A stretch of DNA of 64,000 bases from Ornithodoros turicata (lineage: Eukaryota > Arthropoda > Arachnida > Ixodida > Argasidae), in the NCBI RefSeq assembly GCF_037126465.1, contig NC_088202.1, positions 126,866,123 through 126,930,122 of the forward strand. The letters run 5' to 3'. Under the pieces are notes generated by a model. That model was not told where the DNA came from, did no database searches, and was given only the letters and a program-made list of their open reading frames with translations. The stretch's first letter is position 1, and each line of letters begins with the position of its first letter. Of the stretch, positions 33,547 through 43,606 are shown piece after piece. The position numbers were made by a program, and so were the translations under genes.

Positions 33547-36123
33547 ATGCCCCTTACCAATGCTGGCAATGGACACGTCAGCTCCGCATCACATATAGAT
33601 TACGAGGAAGAAGTTGCAAATCTCTTTGACCCAATCTCCAGCGAAGATTTCTTCGAACTGTGCCTCCAGTGTCTGTTCGTCTCCGAATTCACCATTGGTA
33701 AGTCGGTGAAACCTTACAGCGCGTTGGAGGACGAGCTGCGAACCTACGTCAGAACCGTATTCGACGAGGCTTATGAAAGCTCCACCGACGAACAGCTACT
33801 CCAAGCGACGAAAGAGTTTCCTCGACCGGTTGTAGACCTGGAAGTCACCATAATGCAGGCGGAAGGTCTCGTGTCTAAAGATGTTAGCGGTAAATCCGAC
33901 CCTTACTGTACTCTCTACGTTGAACCATCGCACAAGTTTCATACGAGCGTACAACCGCAGACAGTTACACCGAGATGGAACGAAACTTTTCGTCTACGTC
34001 TCGACGATCACAAGCGATCCGTGGTCACGATCGAAGTCTGGGACAAGGATCCGCGCACCATATGCGGGACATGCCGCGAAATCTACAATATCCGTTCCTG
34101 CTCCTCCTGCTGCGTCTTCTTACGGGAATTGATGGAAGTCCTTTGTGGTCTACGAGTAGACGATTTTATGGGAGCATTCCGTAAAGTTGTGAGCGACATA
34201 CCATGCACCGGCAGCAGCCATTGGTACCCTCTTCAAGATATGCATGGGCAGGGTGCATACGGAAAAATCTTTGTTAAGCTCGAGTTCCACTGCGTGCCAC
34301 CTGAAGCAATCGACAGCTGGAAAGTGTTGAAATATCATTACTACCTAAGTCTACTCTTTCTTCTGCACAACGCGTCCATACTACGCCCGGGTGCAGCCAT
34401 CACGTGGAAGCATTGGGAGGACTGCTTGTCTGAAGAAGGGTTAACGCTGCTGTATCACCACGCAATGCACAATGGCTTGAGGGAAATCGAGCAATGCTTC
34501 TGCCGTATCATATCCCTTACAAATGTCCTGAGGGCTGGCGAGATTAGGATAAATTTTTCAGTGTTGTACTTGCAGTTGGACAAAATGAGGCTTCTTTCCA
34601 GAAATTCAGATAATCAGCTGATCAAGAACTGCTTGGAGGCCGTCGTGAAGATCATAGCGCAATTTTCCCTGAAGCGCTTTCCTTATTTGCACGAACGATT
34701 TCGCTTTACGAGTAAGTACGAACGGATCGATCTCTTGGGTCTGCTCTCTTGCTGCGTTTCGGTTGAAGCATTAGCTACACTTGAAGTTACGGACAGCGCA
34801 TGCGACGAGATTCGAATTGAAGCACGCAAGTGGTACAAAACTTTATCGGCGGAGTACGACTTTAATGCGGATGACTTCGCAGTCGTCACTCACACTGTTC
34901 AGAGCGTTTTAATGAAAATATTAGAGTACCACGAAGAAGCAGATCGTATATTTAAAACTGCTTGGAATGAAACTTACAGCAATATCGTTCAAAAAGAGCT
35001 GGATCTCTTCATAGCATCCTCATTTAAGGCACGCATCGTCCAGTTCTGTGCGAACTTAAATACCAAGAGCGACCACGATATTACGAAGAGTATTGGGGTG
35101 GAAAATTCATTGAAAATGTTTTTCGCGTTGCAGACATTCCACGATACTATTTTGAAATCTCTTCCACAAGACCGTCGAAGTCTTGAGCTGGACGCGCTGC
35201 AGGATTGGTTTGGCTCTGACGTAGTGTCTCTGTGGTTCAAGCACGCGGAAGCTCCGGTGTCTGAGTGGATCTCTAAGCTCGTTCTCAGAGACGATATGTC
35301 CCCTGTCGCCCGTGACATGAAACAAGGATCATCAGTACGAGACACAATGGACATTTTCCACGCTCGCTACGTGCTTCTCTGGGAAAAGCTTCGCCATAAG
35401 ACTTTCGAATGCGTGTCCACGTTCTCAGGAGCCATCAGTCGGGGTTCCACGCACTTCGCCAAAGCCATGTATGACCGCATCGTTGCCGAAGGTCACTTTG
35501 ATGTTGAGGGTGAATTCGAAATTTCCAAGCGTCTCTGCGTTGCCATCAGTAGTCTTACAGTCCTGTCAACTTACGTGCAAGGTACGATCACAATGATAGA
35601 GCGTACAGCTGAAGCGGATTCCGAATTGTGCCCAAAAGTCACGCAGCTGATTTTTCCGCTCGAAACTGCACTAGACAACATACTGGCCATTTGTACACGA
35701 GTGTGTAAAGAAGCTACAGAGAAGCTGAAACCGGAGTTCCAGAGGAGGGTGACTGACGTTGCAGACGCGGACACAGCGGAGACGCAAGAAAGAGCGTTGT
35801 ACGAGTTGGTGAGATATGTGGACGCCTGTGTGCTCACGTTGCACGAGAGTCTGGAGCCTGTAGCCTTTCGAAAAATGCTGAGATTGCTGTGGAGGATAGC
35901 TGTGGATGCCGTCAAAGCTGAGGCAACGACTGTGCAGAGCAACTGCCTCCTTAGGCTCCTGACAGCTCCCTTGGCCTTTGAGGGACTTCAGAAGGCATTA
36001 TCCCGTATGAAAGATGTGTTTCACGCTGATGGAAGCGGACTGCCTGTGAGCGATATCAATATTGAACCGTTTGTTCTACTCGAAAGGCAGCTGGGAACAT
36101 TGCTGATGTCATTAGAGTCATGA
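33547..36123 (+). CDS. BAIAP3/UNC13D-like C2-MUN protein, intronless
   Basis: An uninterrupted 858-codon frame. A stop lies four codons upstream of the ATG, which fixes the start. An N-terminal helical region (1-95) is followed by a C2 domain (about 97-255) beginning VDLEVTIMQAEGLVSKDVSG. Its putative Ca2+-binding Asp residues are present: D112, D118 (GKSDPYC), D166/D168 (EVWDKDP) and D205/D206 (DDFMG), with the long loop typical of this family between the last two pairs. A mostly helical MUN/MHD module follows (about 270-850; WKVLKYHYYLSLLFLLHN, LQDWFGSDVVSLW, LLRLLTAPLAFEGLQKALS). Relatives (Munc13-4, BAIAP3, Drosophila staccato) prime dense-core or secretory vesicles through SNAREs. The usual C-terminal second C2 domain is absent. 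The lack of introns in a repeat-rich, long-intron genome suggests an expressed or recent retrocopy. It lies antisense inside the DEG/ENaC intron. Confidence 0.88.
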   Translation: MPLTNAGNGHVSSASHIDYEEEVANLFDPISSEDFFELCLQCLFVSEFTIGKSVKPYSALEDELRTYVRTVFDEAYESSTDEQLLQATKEFPRPVVDLEVTIMQAEGLVSKDVSGKSDPYCTLYVEPSHKFHTSVQPQTVTPRWNETFRLRLDDHKRSVVTIEVWDKDPRTICGTCREIYNIRSCSSCCVFLRELMEVLCGLRVDDFMGAFRKVVSDIPCTGSSHWYPLQDMHGQGAYGKIFVKLEFHCVPPEAIDSWKVLKYHYYLSLLFLLHNASILRPGAAITWKHWEDCLSEEGLTLLYHHAMHNGLREIEQCFCRIISLTNVLRAGEIRINFSVLYLQLDKMRLLSRNSDNQLIKNCLEAVVKIIAQFSLKRFPYLHERFRFTSKYERIDLLGLLSCCVSVEALATLEVTDSACDEIRIEARKWYKTLSAEYDFNADDFAVVTHTVQSVLMKILEYHEEADRIFKTAWNETYSNIVQKELDLFIASSFKARIVQFCANLNTKSDHDITKSIGVENSLKMFFALQTFHDTILKSLPQDRRSLELDALQDWFGSDVVSLWFKHAEAPVSEWISKLVLRDDMSPVARDMKQGSSVRDTMDIFHARYVLLWEKLRHKTFECVSTFSGAISRGSTHFAKAMYDRIVAEGHFDVEGEFEISKRLCVAISSLTVLSTYVQGTITMIERTAEADSELCPKVTQLIFPLETALDNILAICTRVCKEATEKLKPEFQRRVTDVADADTAETQERALYELVRYVDACVLTLHESLEPVAFRKMLRLLWRIAVDAVKAEATTVQSNCLLRLLTAPLAFEGLQKALSRMKDVFHADGSGLPVSDINIEPFVLLERQLGTLLMSLES

Positions 36124-36127
36124 CACG

Positions 36128-36626
36128 AAACATGGTCTTGAAGAAGCGCGAATTCAAAGACACGGACGCGAAGACGGACAGGGTCGAAGTATGACTTGAC
36201 GTTTCTGGTTTGGTGCAGGATGAGTTCAGACATACAAATACTATCTAATACTACGTGTAATAATACTAATACTGCAGCTGGCATGTGTGTATTAGAATAT
36301 GTAATGTGTATACTTACGTTGAGTCTTGGGTGTTCCCGAATCACCTGCGAGCTGTCAGAGCTGAATACCATGGAGAAGCCGTACTGAAACCTAAACATGA
36401 TACAAAGACGAAACTATATGCGTGCTTTAAGCGGTCCTTCTTCTAACACCATAGATAATGCCTGCATAAATAATGGCTCAGAACGAATCCTTTCTGCGGC
36501 AGCACGAATCACGGATATTGATGCTTCGATCTCTTCACGTAAGAAGATAAAGGATAAGATTTTTGTGTTGTGTACGTATGACCTTAACGTGGGGGATCAC
36601 ATGCGGGTGTAATGAACCAAACTTAC
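36128..36626. other. flank of UNC13-like gene; no gene
   Basis: No obvious poly(A) tract or second C2 domain follows the stop codon. Short open frames are not protein-like. Confidence 0.5.
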
Positions 36627-36773
36627 TGCTGTCATAAAATCGTAGGTATAAATTTCGCTTTAAAACTACTATACTGGTTTTTGATTCATCAGCGTCCGGT
36701 AGAGCGCTACCGTATGGGTTTGCGTGACATCTTCGCGAAATAATTAGTTCCTCGTATGTCGCGAATTGGATAG
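36627..36773 (-). CDS. putative DEG/ENaC channel exon before TM2
   Basis: The minus-strand frame TYEELIISRRCHANPYGSAL followed by ESKTSIVVLKRNLYLRFYDS resembles the segment between the last cysteines and TM2 (a VLKxNxYxxFYD-like strand). A strong donor (AGCA then gtaagt) ends it. The acceptor is uncertain: cgtag before 36773, or a closer AG at the GAACTAATT codons, which would match the phase-0 end of the preceding exon. The position between exons 42079-42127 and 27508-27632 is right. Confidence 0.5.
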
Positions 36774-36873
36774 CTACGAAACACATTATGAGGCACCTGG
36801 TTAGTCCACCTTAGGGACCGTTCGTTGGCTGCATACATAGCATCCAGCTTGCAATCTGATCCTCTTACTTGCG

Positions 36874-37069
36874 CACTCTTAAGAAATAGGGTGTGTTGCA
36901 ACTTCTTGCTACATATATCACTCCCTTTAGAGTGTACAATTACTCTTCAGTGAGGAGTTAACGAGAACTCATTTTTTTTCATAATAATTGTACACTCTAA
37001 AGGGAGTGATATATGTGACAAGGGCTTACTCCCATAAAGGAGTTACAATACACCCTTTTGTAAAGAGTG
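36874..37069. mobile_element. two short CACTCTAAA-end MITEs
   Basis: A copy at 36993-37069 (77 bp) begins cactctaaagggagtgatat, ends tttgtaaagagtg and is flanked by TA on both sides. A second copy in opposite orientation ends ctccctttagagtg at 36934, followed by TA. Between them lie 56 unrelated bases. Repeated words are ggagt and ggagtta. They are internal-deletion relatives of the elements nested in the Copia element. Confidence 0.75.
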
Positions 37070-37514
37070 TAGGCACGTGTTGGCAAATATAGAGTGAAAG
37101 TTCCTTAATGTTGCCTCGTGGATACTGCACACAATGTACTGGCGCGCGGCATTTTTCAAAGATTCTTCCGGGTTTTCACGTGATCGAGGAATATTAAAGT
37201 GGTAGCGAAGAAGCAAACATATCAAGAAAGAGCGGATGAACGAAAATGGTAGTTTCGGACGACAATTTTGTTTTTGTTTTTAGGCATTGCTCAGGTTGCG
37301 CATACGCGAGCCTACTAAGATACGCTATTCTTTTGCTTACTATGAATTTTGTGCATTACAACACGCGTCGCGGACAAAACCTTGCAAAACCTCGTGTTTG
37401 CTACGCGTACTCTTTGTATCACACATACTTACAGCAGTAAAATATGTTATGTTTACATCAGAAGGTTATTCAGGATTTATGCTCGGTTGGTTCGGGCGTC
37501 CTGTCATAGCAAAT

Positions 37515-37765
37515 CATTTTACACCTTTATTCGCTCGAAAGAGGTGTATTCTTATAAAACACTATTTTCTATCCCACAGACTGAAGCAAAGGTGTAACAT
37601 CTGAATATCTGAAGGTGTAATGATGAACTAAAGGTGTAATATCGACGTACACCGACATACACCACATTTTATCCAATGTCAATCATTAAAGAGGTGTTTA
37701 CGTGCAATGCACCCTTTTTACGCCACATTTGAGCAGGGAATACGGTGTTAAAATTGGTGTTTTAA
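37515..37765. repeat. aggtgtaa-word repeat cluster
   Basis: At least eight copies of aaaggtgtaa or ttacacc(tt) in both orientations, the same words as the subterminal repeats of the element at 12012-13018. It is probably a relic of family A whose ends have decayed. Confidence 0.65.
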
Positions 37766-38254
37766 TTCATGACAGAAAAATTAGACTGGTTTCACGGCTT
37801 CGCTCAGCAAGTACGCACATTACATAGACGATAGCCCGAGTTAAAAACACAGTATTTGACTAGGAAGGACGTTAGGAATTTAGCTGGTACGTTTGACTTG
37901 TTGCAGGCGTACGTGTTAATTGCAAAGACGCATTATCGTCACCGTTACAAACGTTTTCCGCCCCACTACACTTAGCAAATGTGACCGAACAAGTTGTATT
38001 TCAGTATATGATCCATCCGATACGCCAATATAGGCTACTTCGGCACTCATTCTGGCCCCACAGTGTTATCAAGCTAACGAGGCGCGTCTGCGACGCATTG
38101 CGCTCCGGTTCAGGTTCTACGATGGGACCACGGCTAGAAGTCTGCAGTCTTGAGGGTGGTGCTTGCCATGGAAGCTGGAAGGTGGTGCTTGCCATGGCTC
38201 GGCATGCTGCCACGGGAGCTTGTATTACACTGTCTGTGAGAGGGATCATTTGCC

Positions 38255-38425
38255 AGAATACAACTCCATCCTAAAAGGAGTTTTCGATAGAATACTCCCC
38301 TTTTACTGCTGTTTTTGGTTTTAAACGCCCATTATAGGAGTGTTGTATGAGGAATGCACCTAAATAAAGGGTGCTTTAGGAAACACCATTCACTCGGGTG
38401 TAAAGGCAACACCAAAAAGGCGTGC
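38255..38425. repeat. aaggagt / aggtgtt-word repeat cluster
   Basis: Copies of ctaaaaggagtttt, tactcccctttta, ataggagtgttgt, then aaagggtgct and gggtgtaaagg. This mixes words of the 36.9 kb and 12 kb elements. No terminal repeats were fixed. Confidence 0.5.
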
Positions 38426-38541
38426 GCCATGGGATAAGCCATTTACACACACACACAGAAAAAAAAAGTTTAGAAAGATTTACTCTGATATGCCGACTGG
38501 CTTTGGCAGTAACGTTGTATATCCTTTATGTTCATAGCTAC

Positions 38542-39027
38542 CAGGGTGGCGAACCGAAAAGTCTTTCGTTCCGGTTTTCATTTCAGTTCAAAGACAACGG
38601 TTCAGTTCCGGTTCAGCTACGAAGTAAAAAAATAACAGTTCGATCCGGTTCAGCGTCACATGGTGTAAGGAGGATTGGTTGCAGCAAAAATAATCCCCTT
38701 TATTTCGAACGGAGAGAGAAGTAGAGAGGTTAAAAGGTCGTACACCATGTGACTTATAACAAAAGCAAGGAGCCCGTATGCTTTCTGTGACATTGTTGTG
38801 ATGTAAGGTTTCTGGAGTTTTGTACCCAAACACCGACGGATGCCATGTATTGTGCACTTGAGGTCTTGCGTTACGTAATAAGAATTGTTCAATTTTCCAT
38901 TTGAAACAGAAACATATATTCAGTTTCCCTCCGGAGCATAAACTTTTTTTTTTCGGTTTTCATTCCGTTCCGGTTCGCCAAAAATAACATTTCTTTCGAT
39001 CGGTTTGCAGTTCGCTCCGGAACACTG
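38542..39027. mobile_element. hAT-type MITE with gaaccggaacgg words
   Basis: It starts cagggtggcgaaccgaaaag and ends gttcgctccggaacactg. The flanking 8-mers atagctac and ataggtac match at 7 of 8 bases, as expected for an aged hAT duplication. The inner gttccggttttcatt and aaccggaacggaatg words are inverted relative to each other. Similar words occur at 43610-43700 and 44460-44579. Confidence 0.82.
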
Positions 39028-39187
39028 ATAGGTACACATTACACACAGGTGCGTCACTGGCGAGTTTTCCGTTGTCTTGAGAGTTGGTAGCCCCCTGCGA
39101 CGGCCTTGGGTTGTGCATGGCTGATTATTGTGAGCTGATACGATCAGGTTCGAAAGGGTTCCACAAAAGCAGCGTTTGTAACATCCA

Positions 39188-39190
<3 letters not shown>

Positions 39191-39219
<29 letters not shown>
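39191..39219. repeat. (AT)n microsatellite
   Basis: An uninterrupted AT dinucleotide run of about 14 repeats. Confidence 0.95.
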
Positions 39220-39222
<3 letters not shown>

Positions 39223-40280
39223 ATTGCAATACCGGTGAATTAAATCGCCCAAAACAAATCCGAGAAATCAAGCTACCGCTACGGGCGTAGTTTGTTACAA
39301 CAAAGTTTCCATATACGCCATTTTAGGTCAAAGTGGCCACGGACCCAACAACAGGTAGTTTTGATCAGCGGGTTCTTGATGGTGTTTCAAGCGGTATGGC
39401 GCCAAAGAAAGCTACAAAACTTGTAGGGAATCCACAGAATAGCCGTGCATTTGTCAAGTGCGAACAACTCGAGACCATCTATTTGCAAGTGCCGCCGCCG
39501 TCTGCTAAACTACCGCGCGTTGCATATTTTGGTGCGATGACGTTGCTGCTCCCTCGCGCCACCTGGCTCGCAGAAAGAGGTCTATAAAGCGTATCTCATT
39601 TGATGCGAGAAGTAGAGTAATAATTGCAGCGAGTAGCGACGAATTTAATTCCGGTGAGTAAGAAGAAAGGATCCCGTTGGAAATTAAGAGTCAACTTGTA
39701 GCCGTTCTGAGTAGCACAAAAGTGTTCCCTGTGTGCCGACGCGAAGCGACTCTGTACGCTTGGTCAGTGGCACATAACGGACATTATTCGCTGCTCCTGA
39801 CACATGCGTTTGATGTTATGGGGCGAGGTATAGTCGAAGGATAAAACTTAGCCTTTGTCAAGGTGCTAGAGAAATGTTTGTTCGATCACTGGTATGATCG
39901 GTGCAAAAGTCTTTCACAAATCTTTCATACACACAAGAAGTTTCTTTCTATATGTTTTTGAGGCGTGAGACCACATCTGTGTTGTTGTAATGTGTATGAT
40001 GACTGTTAACTAAAGGCTAAAACATCGTACAGGAGGAAGCAAGTAACTTCCTTATTGTGCGTCAAGCTATCGGTATGGAAGAGACATTCAGCATTGCCGT
40101 TAAGCCTACTTCATACTTCGAGCATTCTGTTAGGAGGCACCATGCACAATTATTTTCGCTGAACAGTGTCTTGCCACCGACTAACTTTGCGAAAACTCCC
40201 TAAAAAAACCAGCCATGAGCGCTGCGGCGTTGACATGGACGCCCGGCCCTATCTCCTGGCGTGACGCAATCTGGTAATCT
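39220..40280. other. no gene recognised
   Basis: An open frame at 39333-39587 (MATDPTTGSFDQRVLDGVSS) has no motif I recognise and no flanking splice support. Nothing else is supported. Confidence 0.45.
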
Positions 40281-40284
40281 AGTT

Positions 40285-40365
40285 CGACCAGCGGCATGGC
40301 CGTGGTGGTAGCCAAGGTCGTGCTGTAGACTGGGAGGTGGTGGCTTCAAATCCTACCACCGAATC
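40285..40365 (+). repeat. tRNA-derived SINE head
   Basis: A-box-like gtggtggtagccaaggtcgt and B-box gtggcttcaaatcctaccac sit about 30 bases apart. The downstream body (40500-40625, gcgctcgcagaggggcggaa) may belong to it. Confidence 0.65.
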
Positions 40366-42078
40366 ATCGTTCATATATGTAAGAGTTCTTAGAAAAGCTT
40401 ATGACTTGGTTGCTTTAGATACTTCATGGCTCTGCTGTACATTGCGCTGGTTTTTAGCAATCGAATTTCAAAAGTTGCTTCGTTCTTTGTAATTTCGTGA
40501 TACAATGCGACCGTGCAATGCAATGGTTAATCGGGGCGCTCGCAGAGGGGCGGAAGTGGTTTCCGTTGGCACCGGCGGGCCTCCCACCACATCGGGTGGC
40601 GACGATGAACACTTGGCGACGCGCTATCTGATCGTTATCATTACTTGAGAGCTACCTCATGGTTGCAGCAACGAACAGTTTTCAAGAATATCAGCTATCT
40701 GGAACATCCGAATTTCACACGATACATCTCATACTCATGGAGGTTCCGCTCTTTATTGATTGCTTTAATGTACTGCTGCTGATAAATAAAGCACAAAAGG
40801 ACGAGACAAGAAGGACAAAAAAGTGTAGGATGTTAATGTGTGCAAGTGACAACAGACGCACACGTGTGAAGGAGCCATGTGATGACATCCTCCTTGTTAA
40901 GGGGACACTAAAGTGAAAACATTTCTCCTCGCGGGATGAAAGACAGCCGTTACTCCATCTTCATTACGGCTAATTCTTCTAAGGCGAGTCCTAGCTTACT
41001 GCTCGCCCATCGGTAGAAAGCTGACAGTGGGTTTATGCTGGACAAACATAGGGTGACATCAAAAAGACGTGTTAGCCGGTTGGCGCCTGTGCAGAAAAAT
41101 AAAAGAGAAAAAGAAGAACTTACCGCTTCGAGCCGTTAACCTGCACGGACAAAGTGGCATGCAATGTAATGTATCACCATCAGTGTCTTTCAATGCTACA
41201 TTCACACTATAACAGTGCACACCGCGAATGATGTGAGCGCCCGCTTTGAAAGATTCAAAAATCTGTAGCCCCGTATATGCCTCAAGGCCTTCACTATACG
41301 CTCTTGATCCGTGTCCCAGTATTTATGCTGTTGTGCGCATTCTGATTGTCGAAATAGAAGAGGCATGTAACGTGCCCGAGCGCCGATGCCGAAATGAACA
41401 TGGTGTTCGTTATCGTTATTTTTCAAGGTTGCATGCTCCAAATGTCACGCCCTGTACGTGAAAACCGTTCTGGGAGGCTGAGATTCTAAATACACGCCGC
41501 GACTGCCCCTCGCGTGGGAGCTTGTGACCAAGCGGGGGGATACATTTATTAGAACAAAGGACAAAAGGGGGAGGAATGGAGTCACGGGGAAGTGGTGCAT
41601 TTGTCTGGCGTTATGGAATCACGAAGGTTAGTTTAGTTATTTATTTTTCTCACGTTAATTAAACGGGAGTAGTTGGTTCCTACACACGTTCTGTCCATTA
41701 TTTAGGCCACATTTGGTGCCGAAACCAGTGTGGCTGAGAGAATGGGTAGAATGTTCAGAAACCAACTGGGCCTGTTTATTCAACATGCGAGAACAACCTC
41801 GAAACAAATCTTCTCCAGGCTAGGCACTTTGCATGCCTCTTGCTTTCGTGCACTAATAGCGTGAGTAACTTCAGCAAGGCTCATACCTATGACGTTGCAA
41901 AATGATTTTTGCATTTTGTTGTTCACTCCATTAGTTGTGCAGGAAACACTAGGTTGGGTAGGGGAAAACGGTGTCCACGACACTCAAAGTTCATTCTGGT
42001 CAGGGTCCCGTAAGAACTAGGCTCCGGGTGTTCGCAGCCCTCAATGCATAATGCAAAATATGCAAAAAGGGGACTTGC
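40366..42078. other. channel intron; element end and repeats only
   Basis: An element-like terminus ttaaggggacactaaagtga at 40899-40918 resembles the end of the MITE at 58381. A 40770-40870 stretch (cacaaaaggacgagacaaga) is repeat-like. No further exon was identified. Confidence 0.45.
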
Positions 42079-42127
42079 CTTTGGTATATCGGTGATTCCT
42101 GTCACATGAACATCGTAACTAATGTCT
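42079..42127 (-). CDS. DEG/ENaC channel exon, ISYDVHVT segment
   Basis: An acceptor (tatcttgttacag) precedes 49 bases. The first base completes the split codon of the previous exon, then DISYDVHVTGITDIPK follows. This fits the family's C-x-x-C-x(n)-Y-x-V strand after the last cysteine pair. The inferred donor is the rare GC type (AAG then gcaagt), an otherwise perfect consensus. If that is wrong, the frame stays open a further 40 codons before a stop. Confidence 0.72.
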
Positions 42128-42187
42128 CTGTAACAAGATAGCATAGATGGCAGTTTCGTGTGTTCATTTGCTGCCGACCATACTCAC

Positions 42188-42260
42188 TCGCATTCAGGAG
42201 GACATTTCTCTCGACAGACTTCGAACAAATTCAGTTCTGTGGTGCGGTTCCAGCAGATCT
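42188..42260 (-). CDS. DEG/ENaC channel exon, CPPEC segment
   Basis: Between an acceptor with a good pyrimidine tract (cattttcatctttcag) and a donor (GA then gtgagt) lie 73 bases encoding ICWNRTTELNLFEVCREKCP then PEC. The C-x3-C-x-x-x-C spacing with CPPEC is characteristic of the cysteine-rich extracellular domain of DEG/ENaC channels. Phase joins cleanly to 42334-42448 (a CAG codon is formed) and to 42079-42127. Confidence 0.85.
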
Positions 42261-42333
42261 CTGAAAGATGAAAATGCAGTTGTCGCAATAGAACTGCGTA
42301 ATGGCGAAGACACACTGCGAACGGTGCACGTAC

Positions 42334-42448
42334 GAAACATATCTGGGGTGCAGATGTCTCCTGGAAAGTTGGCAGAATACTCGTGTTCAGCGTACAAACA
42401 GGAACACGCTTCACGTTCTCCGCGGAGCAGACACTCCTGTACGCAGGC
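42334..42448 (-). CDS. DEG/ENaC channel exon, first cysteine-rich segment
   Basis: Acceptor ggtactgtttttcag and donor TTTC then gtacgtgc bound 115 bases encoding ACVQECLLRGEREACSCLYA then EHEYSANFPGDICTPDMF. The CxxxC...CxC...C pattern is the conserved disulfide core after the Y-S-x-x-x-C motif. It starts in phase 0, which matches the upstream exon at 49250-49348. It is followed by a very short intron (73 bases). Confidence 0.87.
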
Positions 42449-43606
42449 CTGAAAAACAGTACCATTAAGCGACAGAGTGCCCGAACATGCGAAGCGAAAC
42501 GAAAACGACTCGGCGAGTTCAGCACTTTCTTGCTGGACGAATGGACGAATCCATTTCATGTGAATGGACGCAACGTGCAGTCCAGAGGTTTGGCAAGAAT
42601 GAACCGCCCTCTTACAGTAAGCAGGTTCGTGTTGACTGCTTTGTTATTTTAAGCAGAATTGTGAGAGTATAAAATTTGCGACCCTCATTGGACGGTCTAC
42701 CTTTTAGCGTCATTAAAGTAAAGTATTCGGACCGTGGCACCCCGATGTCGGCTGTCGAGCGTTCGGCGCCGTGGTTAAATATTTCCGCGACATGGAAGCG
42801 GACAAACTGTTTTGGTGCATAGTGTCAGCCCAAATCTGTGCACCGTATAGCGCACCCATGGACTACCATACTCAGCCTAATAATTTTGCACTTTTACACG
42901 CAATATGGAAGCTGTCATTTTCTAGCGACTGAATGTGCCGAACAAGGAGCACTTCGTTCTCGGGTCCAGTGTCACCTGTGCCTGTGTTTCAGTTTTACAA
43001 TATTTCATTATGACAGAGGGTCCTCAATCAGAATAAGTAACAGCTGTGATATGTCCAATCATACCAGTGACCAGATTTAGTCCTGCACTCACTGGTCAGA
43101 GTCATGTGTATCTTAATTCTGAAAAAGAGGTATAGGTGAGAGCATGGCAGATTAAGCATTTCCCGCCTTTCCTCCCAATACGCGATGCACTGGTCATGCC
43201 TGTTTTGAGCCTCCTACGAAGCCTTTGTAACGTTACGCTGAACTGTCCATCCCGAACAAATTTGACGACTGCTACCAGCTATTCGGCACTCCAGCTGCAA
43301 GTTAATCCATTTGAATATGTGCGAGTCATACATATACCTTAAATCAGAGCATTACTTTCCGAGATTTATATGCAAGGTTAACACCACCATAGGCGAATTC
43401 CCCCAATGTCTTTACCTCGAATTTGGTTCGGACACTTTTCCCCCTACAGTTCCGCATGAATAATAAGCAGCCACATTTGCGGAACGCCATACGGACGTAC
43501 AAAGCTTGTTTCTTATTGTACATCTTGAATGAAACACCTAACAAACATCTGCAAAGATGAACGCTTGAAGAAGATATCGTGCAAATTTCATCCTTTAGAA
43601 ACGAGC
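42449..43606. other. channel intron; no gene recognised
   Basis: Short open frames only. No repeat of known type was identified. Confidence 0.45.

Noticed and set aside
37515..37765. CRISPR-like or telomere-like array of aggtgtaa words
   Set aside because: Spacing is irregular, words occur in both orientations, and the same words are subterminal repeats of the element at 12012. It is a transposon relic.
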